Part shown: in pieces, positions 10,567 through 21,500 of the stretch
Layout of the letters: the number at the start of each line of letters is the position of its first letter
Position numbering within the stretch: position 1 is the stretch's first letter
The notes under the pieces: generated by a model
What the model saw: only the letters and a program-made list of their open reading frames with translations
Database searches by the model: none
What the model was told of the DNA's origin: nothing
Made by a program: the position numbers and the translations under genes
DNA from: Acrasis kona
Taxonomy: Eukaryota; Heterolobosea; Eutetramitea; Acrasida; Acrasidae
NCBI GenBank assembly: GCA_026419775.2
Contig: JAOPGA020000802.1
Span: 1-53,839 of the forward strand
Length of the DNA stretch: 53,839 bases
Direction: 5' to 3'

Positions 10567-10722
10567 GATGAAGCTTTTGAAGCACTAGTATGTGAGATTG
10601 TACATCATCGATATGTAGTTCCATTTGAGAAACTTGGCATAACGGACGATGCAAGAAAAAATAAACGTACTTCGGTGCAGCAACAGGAGGAGAGTAACTG
10701 TGAGAGGGTAAAAAAACATTGA
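10567..10722 (+). pseudogene. Possible coding remnant (VHHRYVVPFEKLG...), family not recognised
   Basis: A 51-codon open stretch with protein-like composition (EIVHHRYVVPFEKLGITDD) that ends in a stop. The frame is also readable upstream (YCGGEPSANWVS) apart from a stop directly before it. No intact start or neighbouring exon was found. It may belong to the same decayed gene or mobile element as the remnant at 9655-9840; that link is only a guess. Confidence 0.22.
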
Positions 10723-10868
10723 TTGAAAAAATGTGTTGACTTGCTGTGATGGATGCTGCGTGATTACAATAAAGTAGAAATAAAGAATAAGAGAATTTGT
10801 GAAATATTTTATTGTTTTTCTTGTATCATCTTCTCCACGGAATCATTTTTTGTAATAGGGATAATTAT

Positions 10869-10913
10869 GTCCGATCAATCTCCGTAATTAAAACTCCCAA
10901 AGGCGGAGCGGAC
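10869..10913 (+). promoter_or_regulatory. Two-tier stem-loop just upstream of the amino acid transporter start
   Basis: GTCCG (10869-10873) pairs with CGGAC (10909-10913), and inside it CTCCG (10880-10884) pairs with CGGAG (10904-10908), leaving a 19-nt loop. The structure ends 16 nt before the start codon at 10930, so it probably sits in the 5' leader of the mRNA. A role in translation control is inference. Confidence 0.4.
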
Positions 10914-10929
10914 TAAAATTCTTACACAA

Positions 10930-12323
10930 ATGACGATCGAGCAAGAGAGTGTTGTGGTGGAGATGAACTATGACGACATCGCAGAGACGAAACCAGAAGT
11001 TTCGAAGAAATCATCGTATTGTGCCAAGCTTTATTATTGCTAATTATTATTAGTTCATTTGAGGCATTCTGGAATATAATTAAAACGTTTGCTGGTGCGG
11101 GAACTTTTGCGCTACCATGGGCCATTAAACAGTCTGGAGCAATCACCGGAATTATTGGCATAATCATACTTGCTCTAATAGGGAATTATACAATGAAATT
11201 GCTCGTAAAAGTTCGAAAATATGTACAAAACAACTCAGGCTATACACCTAAAGAATTGGTACCAGTAGAAGCTTTCCCTAAACCTGAGTCCCCAATATCA
11301 AAACCAAAGGGGTTGTACACATACATTGACATGGGATACGAAGCATTAGGAAATCCCGGTGCTATCCTTATTTATTTTTTATTATGTACATGTAATTTGG
11401 GCGGGTGCACGGTATACTTGGTTTTCATCGGTAAACTAATGAACAGCATGGTTCCCGTGTTAGCCGATAGAATATGGATGTTGATAGCAATGGCAATTCT
11501 AATTCCAATATCCTGGATTCGCAACTACAAATACATGTCCATTGTTAGTTTTTTGGGCATTGCAAGTCTGTACACTGCTGCTGGTAGCGTGGTTATTTAT
11601 GGATTTATTGAACGCTCTCATGAAATGAATTGGCCGTGGATGTACGGAAGTTCGTCTTTTATCAACATTAAGACTCTACCCTTGTTCTTTGGTGTTGCAC
11701 TTTTCTTGTTCAATAATCACACTAGTGTGCTGCCTATTGAACAAAACATGGAAAATAGAAGAAAATATCCAATGACTCTTAATTTCTCTTATTTTTTTGT
11801 TGCTGCCACAAACTTGATCTTTGCTGTGTTGTGCTTCTGCTTTTTTGGTGTAGGAATAGAGGATGATGTTACAAAAAATCTTCCCAACGATAGTTACTGG
11901 GTCTATGCTATCAAATCACTTTTGTGTGTCGAGTTGATTTTCTCTTATGGTGTAATTATGATGCCAGTAACTGAAGCAGTAGTTGAAAAGAAAATTTTAA
12001 AGGATTCCAACAGGAGCACCTGGCGTTACGTTATATTGAGTGCTGCATTCCGCACCTGCGTCGCCTTGGTCACACTTGTGGTGGCTGAGATATTTGGAGG
12101 TAGGTTTGCTCTTGTCATGAGCTTCATTGGAGGTATCTCGCCAAATGCACTTGGTTTCATAACGCCTTCTCTGTTCTATTTAATCATCATGAAGGGCAAA
12201 TATGGATGGCCAACCCTTGTATTTAATATTATGATCATGATTCTAGGTTTTGTTGGAATGATATGGAACTCGGTGCTTGTGATTGAAGAATTAGTTACAC
12301 AAATAAAAAACGGAACCTTTTAA
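10930..12323 (+). CDS. Amino acid/auxin permease (AAAP) family transporter
   Basis: Multi-pass membrane protein of about 451 residues and roughly 11 membrane segments, of the family that includes SLC36, SLC38 and AVT amino acid transporters. The first helix reads WNIIKTFAGAGTFALPWA, the typical substrate-binding start of the family, and NLGGCTVYLVFIG and LPIEQNM are further family-like stretches. Two exons, 10930-11015 and 11054-12323, are joined over a 38-nt intron (GTATTG...TTATTAG). This gives an acidic cytosolic N-terminus MTIEQESVVVEMNYDD and removes a false start inside the intron (MCQALLLL). The substrate cannot be told from sequence; neutral amino acids or proton-coupled transport are usual. 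It converges with EFL1, the stop codons being one base apart. Confidence 0.85.
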
Positions 12324-12324
12324 T

Positions 12325-15300
12325 TTATTTTTTCCTCGACATGTTTCTTTGTTTTTCTGAACTCTCCACAATCTTCTTTTCTACCAACAGACCCTTCCTT
12401 CTTCTCACATCATTAATATAATTTTTAGCAATATTTGGTGCCGCAAGATTTCCTTGTTCTCCCCACTCTTCAATCTCGTCTTCAGTCTTTGGTTCATAGA
12501 ACGGATCAACCTCTAAAACTTGCCAATGGGAGAAGGCCAGTTGCGCTGTTGCAGCACCGCTACTTTTATCTCGAAGTTCGTGCGATAATCCAAAGCTCTC
12601 CGCCACTGGTAGATTGGCGCTAATTAAGAACAATCCTGTTCCTTCCTCTACTTCTTCAGCCAACACTTCCGCTCTTCTTCTCCTCAAAACACTATACACA
12701 TTTCCAACCGTTTCGTTGGTGGCTTGTATTTCGCACTTGTAGGTAGCTTCAACCAACCTTCTTTCGCTCTTCTCAAAAGCTTTTCTACATCCTTCCTTCA
12801 TGGCACTCATGATCTGTCCACCAAAGGTACCATAAGAGAATTGTTCATCTGGTACCTGGCTTGAAGGATCATTTGATGAATTTTTCTTTTTTTGAAGTGT
12901 GTTTATTAGTTCTTCAGTCATCGTAACCTCCACAATACTGAAGCAGACGCCGCTCATGGGTTCATTACATAACGGACCAGAGTTGGTAGCCAATTGAAAA
13001 CCAGAAATGAAGTTTGTGTCAAATTGTTGGAAGTGAGATAAAAAGTCAAAACTATTGGTGGATTGCTGACTATTGTCAGCAGAAGTAGAAGGAGGTGATT
13101 TTATTACATTCACATTTGCTCTTCCTTCAATATTTTTAAAGAAGGGACTCGGATATTCCTTGATGTGGTTCAACAACACATTCGGACCCATGCGTCTCGG
13201 ACCCAACGACCACAAGTGATCCCATTCCTCGCCCCAACCAGAACTTTCAAACACTTCTCTCAACTCTGACATTACATTTTGCGAATCAATCTTGACATCA
13301 TCGTCCTTGACGGAATCCTCGCTAGAGGTGATGAATTTCAAGCGATCAGCATTATCATCTATAAATCTAGAAATACTGTCCGGAAGGGACCGCGCGTTTA
13401 TTTTTATGGTACATTGCTTATTGGCAGTCTTGACCTGAACGATTACATCTTGCTTGTTGGCATTTACAATTGTTTCCTTAAAACTCACAATGGGCGGACT
13501 CATGTTCAATTCCACCCGAGCGAACCTCTCTCTTAAATCTCTCTCACAACGTTCTGCGTGGACCTCACCAGCAGTCATGATGACATGTTCTCCTGTTTCT
13601 TGTACAAAAACTTCTACGCTAGGATCGGCTTGATTCAACAACTTTAGTCCCTTCACCAACTTTGGCATTTCCAAAAGATTTTCTGGTTCGATCGCAAATC
13701 TCACAATGGGCGCCGCCGCAAAGTGCATGCTTGAGAATAATGGGCTGTAGAGGGAGGATGAGATGGTTGCCGACTTTAACACGAAGGAGCCGATATCTCC
13801 AATGGCAAAAACATTTCCGGCCGGAACTTGGTCAACTGGGAATAATTCCCTTCCCATCATCATGTATAGTCTTGTAACTGTAAATTCGTGTCTATCTGTA
13901 TCTGGTGCGTTAGGATGGTAACGAGGTCCCAAAACTTGTAGAGTTTGACCCACTTTGATGGTTCCACAAAAGATGCGAGCGAAACCTACAAAGTGATCTC
14001 GAAGATGATTTTCAATGTCGTCCAGATCTTGGACTTGTGTGTCTTGTTGAACTTCTGGTTCTTCCGATAAAGTATTTGGATTGTTGCTCGAAAAATCATC
14101 TAATTGTTGTTGATTTTGTTTGATGCTTTCTTCACGTGTCATTTCGGTTCCGAATCGAACGCTGCTGAACGAACTTCCTACGATTGAGTTTTTAATGTCC
14201 AAAGCTCTTTGCATGTCTGGTAAAGAATCTACCTCCAACATTTTACTGACAAATACGAGAACTTCCGAATCAGTGGAGGGATCGCAACTTAATAAATTCT
14301 TTTTGACCTTCTTGCGTACAATCTTTACATTTCTCCTTGTGGATGATGTTGGTGGTTTGGATGTTTTTTGATCTGTTTTTGGCTTTTTGGAAAATTCCAG
14401 TTCTGGAAGTAGCTTATGAAGGCGTTCTTGAGAAAGTTTAGGAGATGGTAATTTGTCAATGACCATTACCAAAACAGTGTCGCTCAATGGTAACCATTTA
14501 TTCATTAAAGTTTTTAATTGTGACTTGTGATCTTGACGCTTCATAAAGTTGTTTGGTAATGTAAGGTTGAGCGTGGAAATGATCTTTTGCATCTTTTCTT
14601 CGTTGCGGTTAGTCAATACACAATCATAAGCATTATAAATGTTGCTTAAAATAAATTGTACAAACATGTTATCTTGATTAGGTCTTGCTGGCTTTTTTCT
14701 AATTTTTTTCGTCTTTACATCCAAATAATGAGATCCCCAAAGAGCCTCCTGTAATACGCTCTTGTTCATTCCCATCTTCTTTTGGAAAATCTCTGCAAAA
14801 TCATTGATGCGGAATCCCCATCCATGATAGGCGCTTGCAAAAACAACGTTTCCCTTGGATGGACTAAAAAAATCGTTGCTGTCAATTTCTCTATCGAGAA
14901 CAGTGGATGAAACAACTGGTTGATCGTCAGATTGTTCGGTCTGTGTGACTGTTGTTGAGTTATCAGTCGTGATGGCATGACCTTGTTTCTGTTTGGATTT
15001 TTCTTGCTCGAGTGTATACCGTTCTTCTTCATCTCTGAAAATTTTGGCTGTGTGAAATGTGGCCATTAGAACGTTGATTTGGACTAATATACGATCTAAT
15101 TGTTCATAAGCCTCCATGGGTGTCATTTGTTTTTCCAAGATCAATCTGTCCATTTTGTTAAGGACCAAACAAGGTTTGATGTTCTCTCGGAAGGCTTGGT
15201 GAAGTACAGCACGCGTTTGTGTTCTTACACCTTCGACTACGTCTATCAACACGACAGCACCATCGGTCAGTCGAGCCGCTGTGGATACTTCCGAAGAAAA

Positions 15301-15621
15301 ATCGACGTGTCCAGGACTATCGATCAAATTGACAAGGTATTGTTCTTGTTCGCCGGTATGTGGATTAACGTGGGACGGGCTTTGGTGAAACAAAGTGATT
15401 GAACTCGACTTCATTGTGATTCCCTTATCCTGTTCGTCAGGTCTGCTGTCCATATATCTTATTGTGCCGGCCAAATTATTCGATATGATTCCATTCGAAC
15501 TGACCAAGAAGTCAGAGAGTGTAGTTTTACCATGATCTACGTGTGCAATAATGCAAATGTTTCTCACATTTTCAGGCTTGTGCCATACTTGTGCTAATTG
15601 ATTAGGTGTGACCGCTACCAT
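12325..15621 (-). CDS. EFL1: Elongation factor-like GTPase 1 (EFL1/Ria1), 60S ribosome maturation
   Basis: Cytosolic GTPase related to EF-2 that, with SBDS, releases the anti-association factor eIF6 from pre-60S ribosomes. The 1,098-residue product has the G1 motif AHVDHGKT near residue 26, the switch region with DEQDKGITMKSS, DSPGHVDF and NKMD, then EF-2-like domains II-V. A long charged insertion between the G domain and domain II (around 14100-14500) is typical of EFL1 and absent from EF-2. Human EFL1 has 1,120 residues. I start at the ATG at 15621 (MVAVTPNQLAQVW), where similarity begins. The frame stays open upstream to 15795 and would add 58 hydrophobic residues, which does not suit a cytosolic GTPase and is probably leader sequence. 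Confidence 0.93.
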   Translation of the reverse strand: MVAVTPNQLAQVWHKPENVRNICIIAHVDHGKTTLSDFLVSSNGIISNNLAGTIRYMDSRPDEQDKGITMKSSSITLFHQSPSHVNPHTGEQEQYLVNLIDSPGHVDFSSEVSTAARLTDGAVVLIDVVEGVRTQTRAVLHQAFRENIKPCLVLNKMDRLILEKQMTPMEAYEQLDRILVQINVLMATFHTAKIFRDEEERYTLEQEKSKQKQGHAITTDNSTTVTQTEQSDDQPVVSSTVLDREIDSNDFFSPSKGNVVFASAYHGWGFRINDFAEIFQKKMGMNKSVLQEALWGSHYLDVKTKKIRKKPARPNQDNMFVQFILSNIYNAYDCVLTNRNEEKMQKIISTLNLTLPNNFMKRQDHKSQLKTLMNKWLPLSDTVLVMVIDKLPSPKLSQERLHKLLPELEFSKKPKTDQKTSKPPTSSTRRNVKIVRKKVKKNLLSCDPSTDSEVLVFVSKMLEVDSLPDMQRALDIKNSIVGSSFSSVRFGTEMTREESIKQNQQQLDDFSSNNPNTLSEEPEVQQDTQVQDLDDIENHLRDHFVGFARIFCGTIKVGQTLQVLGPRYHPNAPDTDRHEFTVTRLYMMMGRELFPVDQVPAGNVFAIGDIGSFVLKSATISSSLYSPLFSSMHFAAAPIVRFAIEPENLLEMPKLVKGLKLLNQADPSVEVFVQETGEHVIMTAGEVHAERCERDLRERFARVELNMSPPIVSFKETIVNANKQDVIVQVKTANKQCTIKINARSLPDSISRFIDDNADRLKFITSSEDSVKDDDVKIDSQNVMSELREVFESSGWGEEWDHLWSLGPRRMGPNVLLNHIKEYPSPFFKNIEGRANVNVIKSPPSTSADNSQQSTNSFDFLSHFQQFDTNFISGFQLATNSGPLCNEPMSGVCFSIVEVTMTEELINTLQKKKNSSNDPSSQVPDEQFSYGTFGGQIMSAMKEGCRKAFEKSERRLVEATYKCEIQATNETVGNVYSVLRRRRAEVLAEEVEEGTGLFLISANLPVAESFGLSHELRDKSSGAATAQLAFSHWQVLEVDPFYEPKTEDEIEEWGEQGNLAAPNIAKNYINDVRRRKGLLVEKKIVESSEKQRNMSRKK

Positions 15622-16216
15622 GTTGGAATTGAATGTTGAGTTTTTGTTCAATGTTGAATTGCTTTTGTAAAAGAAATGGACAAGAGGCCAACAACATCCG
15701 AAACAACTGAGAAGGACAATCATGGAACTGGTTACTGCGACCAAAATACCTTGAAAGAAGCCGAGGATGCTAAAAGAAACGAAGAGTGTACACAAATTAA
15801 TGATAATTAAACCGAATGTATTTATTTTTTGTGTGCTTCAATTTGTTTGTTCCAATGAACTTGAGTGAGGTATTCCAATCCTGAGACATAGCAAGCACCC
15901 TTCACTAATGAGAAGCATTTTGAGTATATCATCAAGTGAAAATCGTGTTATTATGGTATCAACAAATAACGTGTTTGTTCGCTTAGCAAACTTTGAAACC
16001 AGTAAACATTTAATGGATTACTTCTTGGTCATTCCCTTCTTTTACTATTTCGTTGATTTGTATTTAAATGACAACAAACGCTATTAAAAACTAGAAGCAC
16101 CTCGATGCAAGTACTTGGCCTAGCAAAACACTTTGTCCATGAATCATCAAACTCGCACAAGAATGTTGTAACATGGGTTGACCAGTATAGTGTGAAAAAA
16201 GTTCTTTATATCAATC
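15622..16216. other. Divergent spacer between EFL1 and eIF3L
   Basis: AT-rich region that must contain the promoters of both flanking genes. The first 174 bases hold the open, probably untranslated extension of EFL1. A plus-strand frame at 16105-16287 overlaps the eIF3L start in another frame and has no supporting features. No RNA gene or repeat was seen. Confidence 0.5.
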
Positions 16217-17929
16217 ATGTCCGACGAGGGAGAATGGCAGACACAAACATCCAAGAAAAACCAATGGCACAATCAATCCAACGATGATTCTTCAAACAAC
16301 CACAAATCAAACAAGGCCCAAAAGTCAAAGACTGAAGACGAGACCACAGCCATTCCCGATCAGGTCAAACAATATTTGACAAGCTTCCAAAAGTTACTTT
16401 CTTCACAATCAGGAAGCGACGAATACCGTGGCGACGAACTTCTCTCATACTACGACAGTCAATTCAACAAAATCAGCGAAAAGTACTTCACCACAACAAC
16501 ATGGCCCAGCGAAAAGGCAGTAGCACCCCTAGTTGACAATGGTATGTGCTTCCATCCATCTCGCTAACACTTTCTAGATGAATTGTTCCTCACGTTATAC
16601 AATCAATTAGCCACCCGTCATTTGGTCACCAAGCACACCTCAAAGGTCACCTATAAATTACGCGCCCAATCGTACGGCACGTACGAATCATTCTTCGACA
16701 GCGTCAGCTACGGAGAGGTCAATTTCGATCTCCCATCTCAATGGCTGTGGGACATTATGGACGAATTCATTTACTATTTCCAATCATTCAGTCAATACAG
16801 ACAAAAGCGTCTGAGCGCACAACAACAACCCAGCGACGCAGCATCCCTGGAAGAACTCGAACAACTCAAACAAGATAAAGTATGGTCCCTGCGAGGCGTC
16901 CTCGACATTCTCGAGAATTTAATCAACAAGAGCAAAATCAGATCCACCCTTCAAAACAAGGAACCACTGTCCACGTCAGGCAGCAAGCACGTCCTACAAA
17001 CGTTGGGTTACTTTTCGTTGATTGGATTGTTGAGGGTGAATTCTCTGGTGGGCGATTACTACGGCGCTCTACAGGCCGTCGATTGCATCGAAGACATGTA
17101 CAAAGTGGAGGGAAGCGTACATCACAGGGTACTGGCCTGTCACGCCACTCTGTTCTACTATGTAGGTTATGCCTATCTAGTGATGCGTCGCTACAATGAC
17201 GCCGTGAGGTGCTTGGCGAGCATTTTGAATTACTTGAACAGAAACAAACAAATTTACAACAAGAGTTATCAATACGACAACATGATTCGATTGAGCGAAC
17301 AATGTTATGCATTATTGGCCATCGCGCTCACCTTGTATCCACAAAGAGTGGACCCCAACGTGAGAAACACATTGCGCGAAATGTATGGCGAAAAAATGAG
17401 GAGAATGCAGAGGAGCTTGTTGAGCAACAATGGCACCAACGATGCATTCGCCATCATCGAGGAATTGTTGAGATTTGCATGTCCCAAATTCATCAGTCCC
17501 CATTTACCTTCGAATGGCGATTTTGTAAAATTACAAATCAAAACGTTTGTTCATGAGGCCAAACAACAAAAGCATTGTGCAAACATGAAGAGTTATTTGA
17601 AATTGTATTCCACCATTTCTTTGGATAAATTGGCGGATCAGTTGGAAACCGATTCGGACACATTTAGACAAAACTTGACTTGTTTGAAACACAAGAGCAG
17701 ACAGGTGGTGAGAGCGGAGGATCAATCGGATCATCATGGCGTCGTTGATTCTGCGAATGCTGTTGGCGGTCCGTTGAGCGGTGATTTGGCCAATGCAAGC
17801 GATGCAGAGTTTTATGTGGAGGGGGATGTTGTGCGCGTTGCTGATTTTAAGCCATACAAGCACTATGGAGAGTGGTTTATTTACAATATTCATAAGTTTG
17901 AAAACATTATTGAGAATTTGGAAAAATAA
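16217..17929 (+). CDS. EIF3L: Eukaryotic translation initiation factor 3 subunit L
   Basis: Subunit of the eIF3 complex, which loads the 40S ribosome with initiator tRNA and mRNA. Two exons (16217-16541, 16578-17929) are separated by a 36-nt intron (GTATGT...TTTCTAG) and give 558 residues, against 564 in human eIF3L. Recognisable regions are QVKQYLTSF, YDSQFNKISEKYF, the block VTYKLRAQSYGTYESFFD with WLWDIMDEFIYYFQSF, the helical TPR-like middle with FYYVGYAYLVMRRYNDAVRCL, and the C-terminal PCI-type region ending HFENIIE-like (KFENIIENLEK). The N-terminal about 50 residues are Ser/Asn/Lys-rich and not conserved. The stop lies 29 nt from the convergent Nudix gene. Confidence 0.94.
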
Positions 17930-17958
17930 AAAAGATTTTATAACCTAATGACATTTCA

Positions 17959-18489
17959 TTAAATTTTCAATGCAAAGTTTGATATCTTGGAAAGGTTGTC
18001 TTGATTTTGAAGATGAGGAATGACATTATTAATGAGTATGTCACCATGATCAAATGCCAAGTCTCCAGCCTCTGCTTTTTTGATTATATCCTTGATGGGA
18101 TAGAATTGAGCCTCAGCGGCATCGTCTCCAAACTTTAATTCCTCAAGCGCTTGCGTTTTCGTTGTTACAGCGTATATAATTGATACTGCCCAACTTTAAA
18201 TTTATTTTAAAAAAGGATACAAACCTGTGTGTCCCCTTGGATCACGTTTCGGGTCACCAGCGACAGCGATAAGGTGTACAGAATCACCAGTAATATTGGT
18301 CTCTTCTTTTAATTCCCTCAAACATGCAACCTCAGGATCCTCCCCATGCTCCACAAATCCACCAGGGAATGCAAGTTTACCCTTGAATGGATCCTTTCCA
18401 CGAGAAATCAACAACAACTCGGTACCTTGTTCTCCATCTCTAATTACGATAGAGTCGGCAGCCAATCCAGGGTTACGATGTGCAGGCAT
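17959..18489 (-). CDS. Nudix hydrolase (ADP-ribose pyrophosphatase-like)
   Basis: Two exons (18225-18489, 17959-18185) joined over a 39-nt intron with donor GTTTGT give 163 residues. The Nudix box spans residues 44-66 (GGFVEHGEDPEVACL-REL-KEETNI) and keeps the Mg-binding Glu residues; the usual Gly near its end is Asn. GDPKRDPRGHT before the intron and VSIIYAV after it match small Nudix enzymes that act on ADP-ribose or similar nucleoside diphosphate derivatives, which supports the splice. The C-terminus has the helix FDHGDILINN seen in these enzymes. The exact substrate is not determined. The gene lies between eIF3L (29 nt, convergent) and the HECT ligase (48 nt, same strand). Confidence 0.9.
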
Positions 18490-18537
18490 GTCAATGTTCC
18501 AAAAATGTTCATCAAAAATAATTACAAAAAATATTTA

Positions 18538-21500
18538 TTAAGACAACAAGAATGCATTCTGACCCATCCTGATGGCCTTCAACAATTGTTCCTTCAACAC
18601 AAACTCATTAGAATAATCAGGCAACTTCAAGTAATTGGTACAAGTCATGACGCTGGGTAAATACTGATCCGAAGTACCACCACCCTCCGTAATCTTCAAC
18701 ACGATTGTTAATTTCGGATTCAAATTCTTGATTCCACCCGATGGTAATTTCGGACTTCCCGTCAAGAATTTCACGAACAATCTCTTTTCTTGTTTATCCA
18801 ACTCACACATCACCTTGAACAACCACCTGACCGTTTTGCTATTATGACTAAATCCATGATCACATTTCGTGGCATTTACCAAATTGTCCACATTCCAAAT
18901 CTCATCACATCCGCTCACCATGTCATCTAATTCGATCGTCGAAAACATTTTCCAACTAGAAATACCAGGGGACGGTAATATGGAATCATAACCTCTCTGA
19001 AAAGCCGCCACTTGATTTTTGATTCCATCGTTCAACATGATTTGAGCGATTCGATTCACATAAATCATCGAATTGGATTCCATCAGATCCACTTGATGAC
19101 CATTCGGCACCAATTCGATGCCATCGTCTCCAGGTAACACCATATTACACATGAACGTTGGCGCACAAGAAGGATTCGTTCTGATTTGATTCAAAATGTT
19201 ATAATAATTCGAATCGATGCTCATCAAATCGGAAAAACATAATGATTGGCCCTGTAGTAATCGCAAGAAACAATTATGAAATGGCATGTCGATGATTCGA
19301 TTGTCCATTAATGCCCTCGCCACAAATTTACCAATAAATTCGAAAATCTTGATTGCTCTGGATAATAAAACTGGGTCCATGATTGCTTTCGGAAACAATT
19401 CATTTTTTACATTTTCGTTCCAAATTTGTAAATTTGGATTCGTCAATTCGGTTGAAATTAACGAATAGAATTCAGCAGTGGGACCTAATCCAGTTCCAAT
19501 TTCATTCAAGTATTCAAATTCGATAACGCTCTTTGTGTCTTGATGCTTTTCGAAAATCATGAATGCGCTCTGTAACAAGTGATCGTCTCTTGCTAATTTA
19601 ATTTTGATTTTATCAATTTTGATGACATGTTTCAAATCATGATTCGATCCATTTCCAAACGATAATGGATTATTGTTATGAACGAAAGAAGAAGATGATT
19701 TTGCTAGGGAACGAGATAATCCCAAAGTGGTCAGATCAAAATATAATTTTCTAATTTGATAAGAAAATAAAAAGGAGTAGTTGCTCATGTAATGATCGAT
19801 CCAATCAGGTAACGTTTTCGAAAATAAAGAATAAACATCTTGTAATTGACGATTCACTTTTGATTGTAATTTGGTGTTGATTAATTCTAATGGATCAATG
19901 ATGAAATTTAATTTTTGATTGGATTTGTAAATCAATGATAGTAATTGTAAACAATCGTGTACGTGATGATTGGTGGATATGTTCGTTGTGGAATGATTGG
20001 TTAGTAATTGATTACAAGTATCGATTACGTTCGAATCATGTCCATTGAATTCATCTAATTGAATTGGTAATTTTGAATTTTCTGAAAATGTTGAAGATTC
20101 TTGCGACGATGATGATGACGATTGGTATTGGAACGTAATGGTCGAAGTGTCCATGGTACGTACTTGACTTGGATGTTTGAATTGATGATTGGTGTGTTTA
20201 TAAATGACATTTAGTATGGATTGATTTGGATTCATTACTTTTGAATCCATTAGAATTTGAACATTAAAATTTGAATCTTCATTTTCAGATGGAGATTGTG
20301 ATGGTTCGTTGAGGAAATCGAGCGGATTGGAATTGGTCGGTGCGGTGATGGTTGAAGAAATGGGAACTCTGTTTCGATGTTCTGAATTTCTATCGATTCT
20401 AATTTCTTGTTGATTCGATTCTCCACTTATAATTTCTTCTTCTCCATCTTCGTCCTCTTCATCATCTTCTTCATCATCTTGTTGTTGTTGTTCGTTGTTG
20501 TTATGGTCATCATCGTCGTGTTGTTCTTCATTTTCTTCATTTGTAATTTCTTGATTTGATTCGATTTGATTAGAATTTTCATTTTGAACATGATCACCAT
20601 TACTTTCGTTCACATTGCTGGATGATGACTCCTTTGAAGTTAATTTTTGTTGAATCACCTTGATGACGGAATCTAATTTGGTCAACCAAGTGACGCTAAC
20701 CGTAAACGAATCACATTTCAAATTTCCATCCATAGGTACCAACTTGATATTAAATTTCTGATTCAAAGAAGAAATGACATTTACGATTCCCACATTTCGA
20801 TCGCTAATTTGAATCATTTCTGATTCCACGCTCGATAAACAACTATTTAATCTTCTAACTAATTCCAAGAAACAATTGCTCGGATCTTCCATACGTAATC
20901 GTTTCATACTATTCATCAACAACACGCCACCGCTATTACCAGGCGATGCACCACTCGTATTCATATTGATTGGATAATTACGAAAGATTGGAGAAGAAGA
21001 TAAAGAGGAAGAAGATAAAAAGGAATTGGATGGAATTACGTTATTGTTAGTCATTGAAGTTCCCAAACTATTTCTAAATGGCGAACCAGATAATAAAACG
21101 CTACTGCTTCTTTTTCTAGAGTTCATTTTCATGCTTTGACTCAAGTTTGATGATGAATAAGAGTGTTTACCATGATCACTATTTTCCGAACACAAATCAA
21201 CATCTTGTTGATGATGATTATGAATCAGAATGTCATCTGGAATGGAAGATGAGTAATTGGAATCATTATCGTTGCTCATTTCTGAAAAGGTATCATTGGA
21301 GTCATTATCGTTATAATAACAATGATTACGTTCCATATTGGTATTGAATACTTTTAAAAAACAATGGAATCGAACGTAACGTTGAATGGGAGATATTTCT
21401 TTCGAAGAATTACTCAAGAACGATACGATCGCATTAATGATTCTACTGGTGAGTACTTCATGATTACTTACGCCTTGTTCTTGAGTCAACAACTCGAATT

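Larger units (their letters stand above)
9448..10868. other. Gene-poor stretch with decayed or fragmentary reading frames
   Basis: No intact gene was found on either strand. Short stretches with a coding look (9655-9840 and 10567-10722 on the plus strand) are listed separately. The remainder is AT-rich, with several scattered stop-filled frames of 60-70 codons around 10198-10427 that have no recognisable domain. No tRNA or rRNA was seen. Confidence 0.5.

Noticed and set aside
11019-11053. Start of the amino acid transporter at ATG 11019 (MCQALLLL)
   Set aside because: It lies inside a 38-nt GT-AG intron; splicing gives a conserved first helix with an acidic N-terminus starting at 10930.
15622-15795. 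58-residue hydrophobic N-terminal extension of EFL1
   Set aside because: EFL1 is a cytosolic GTPase; similarity begins at the internal Met at 15621, so the extension is probably untranslated leader.
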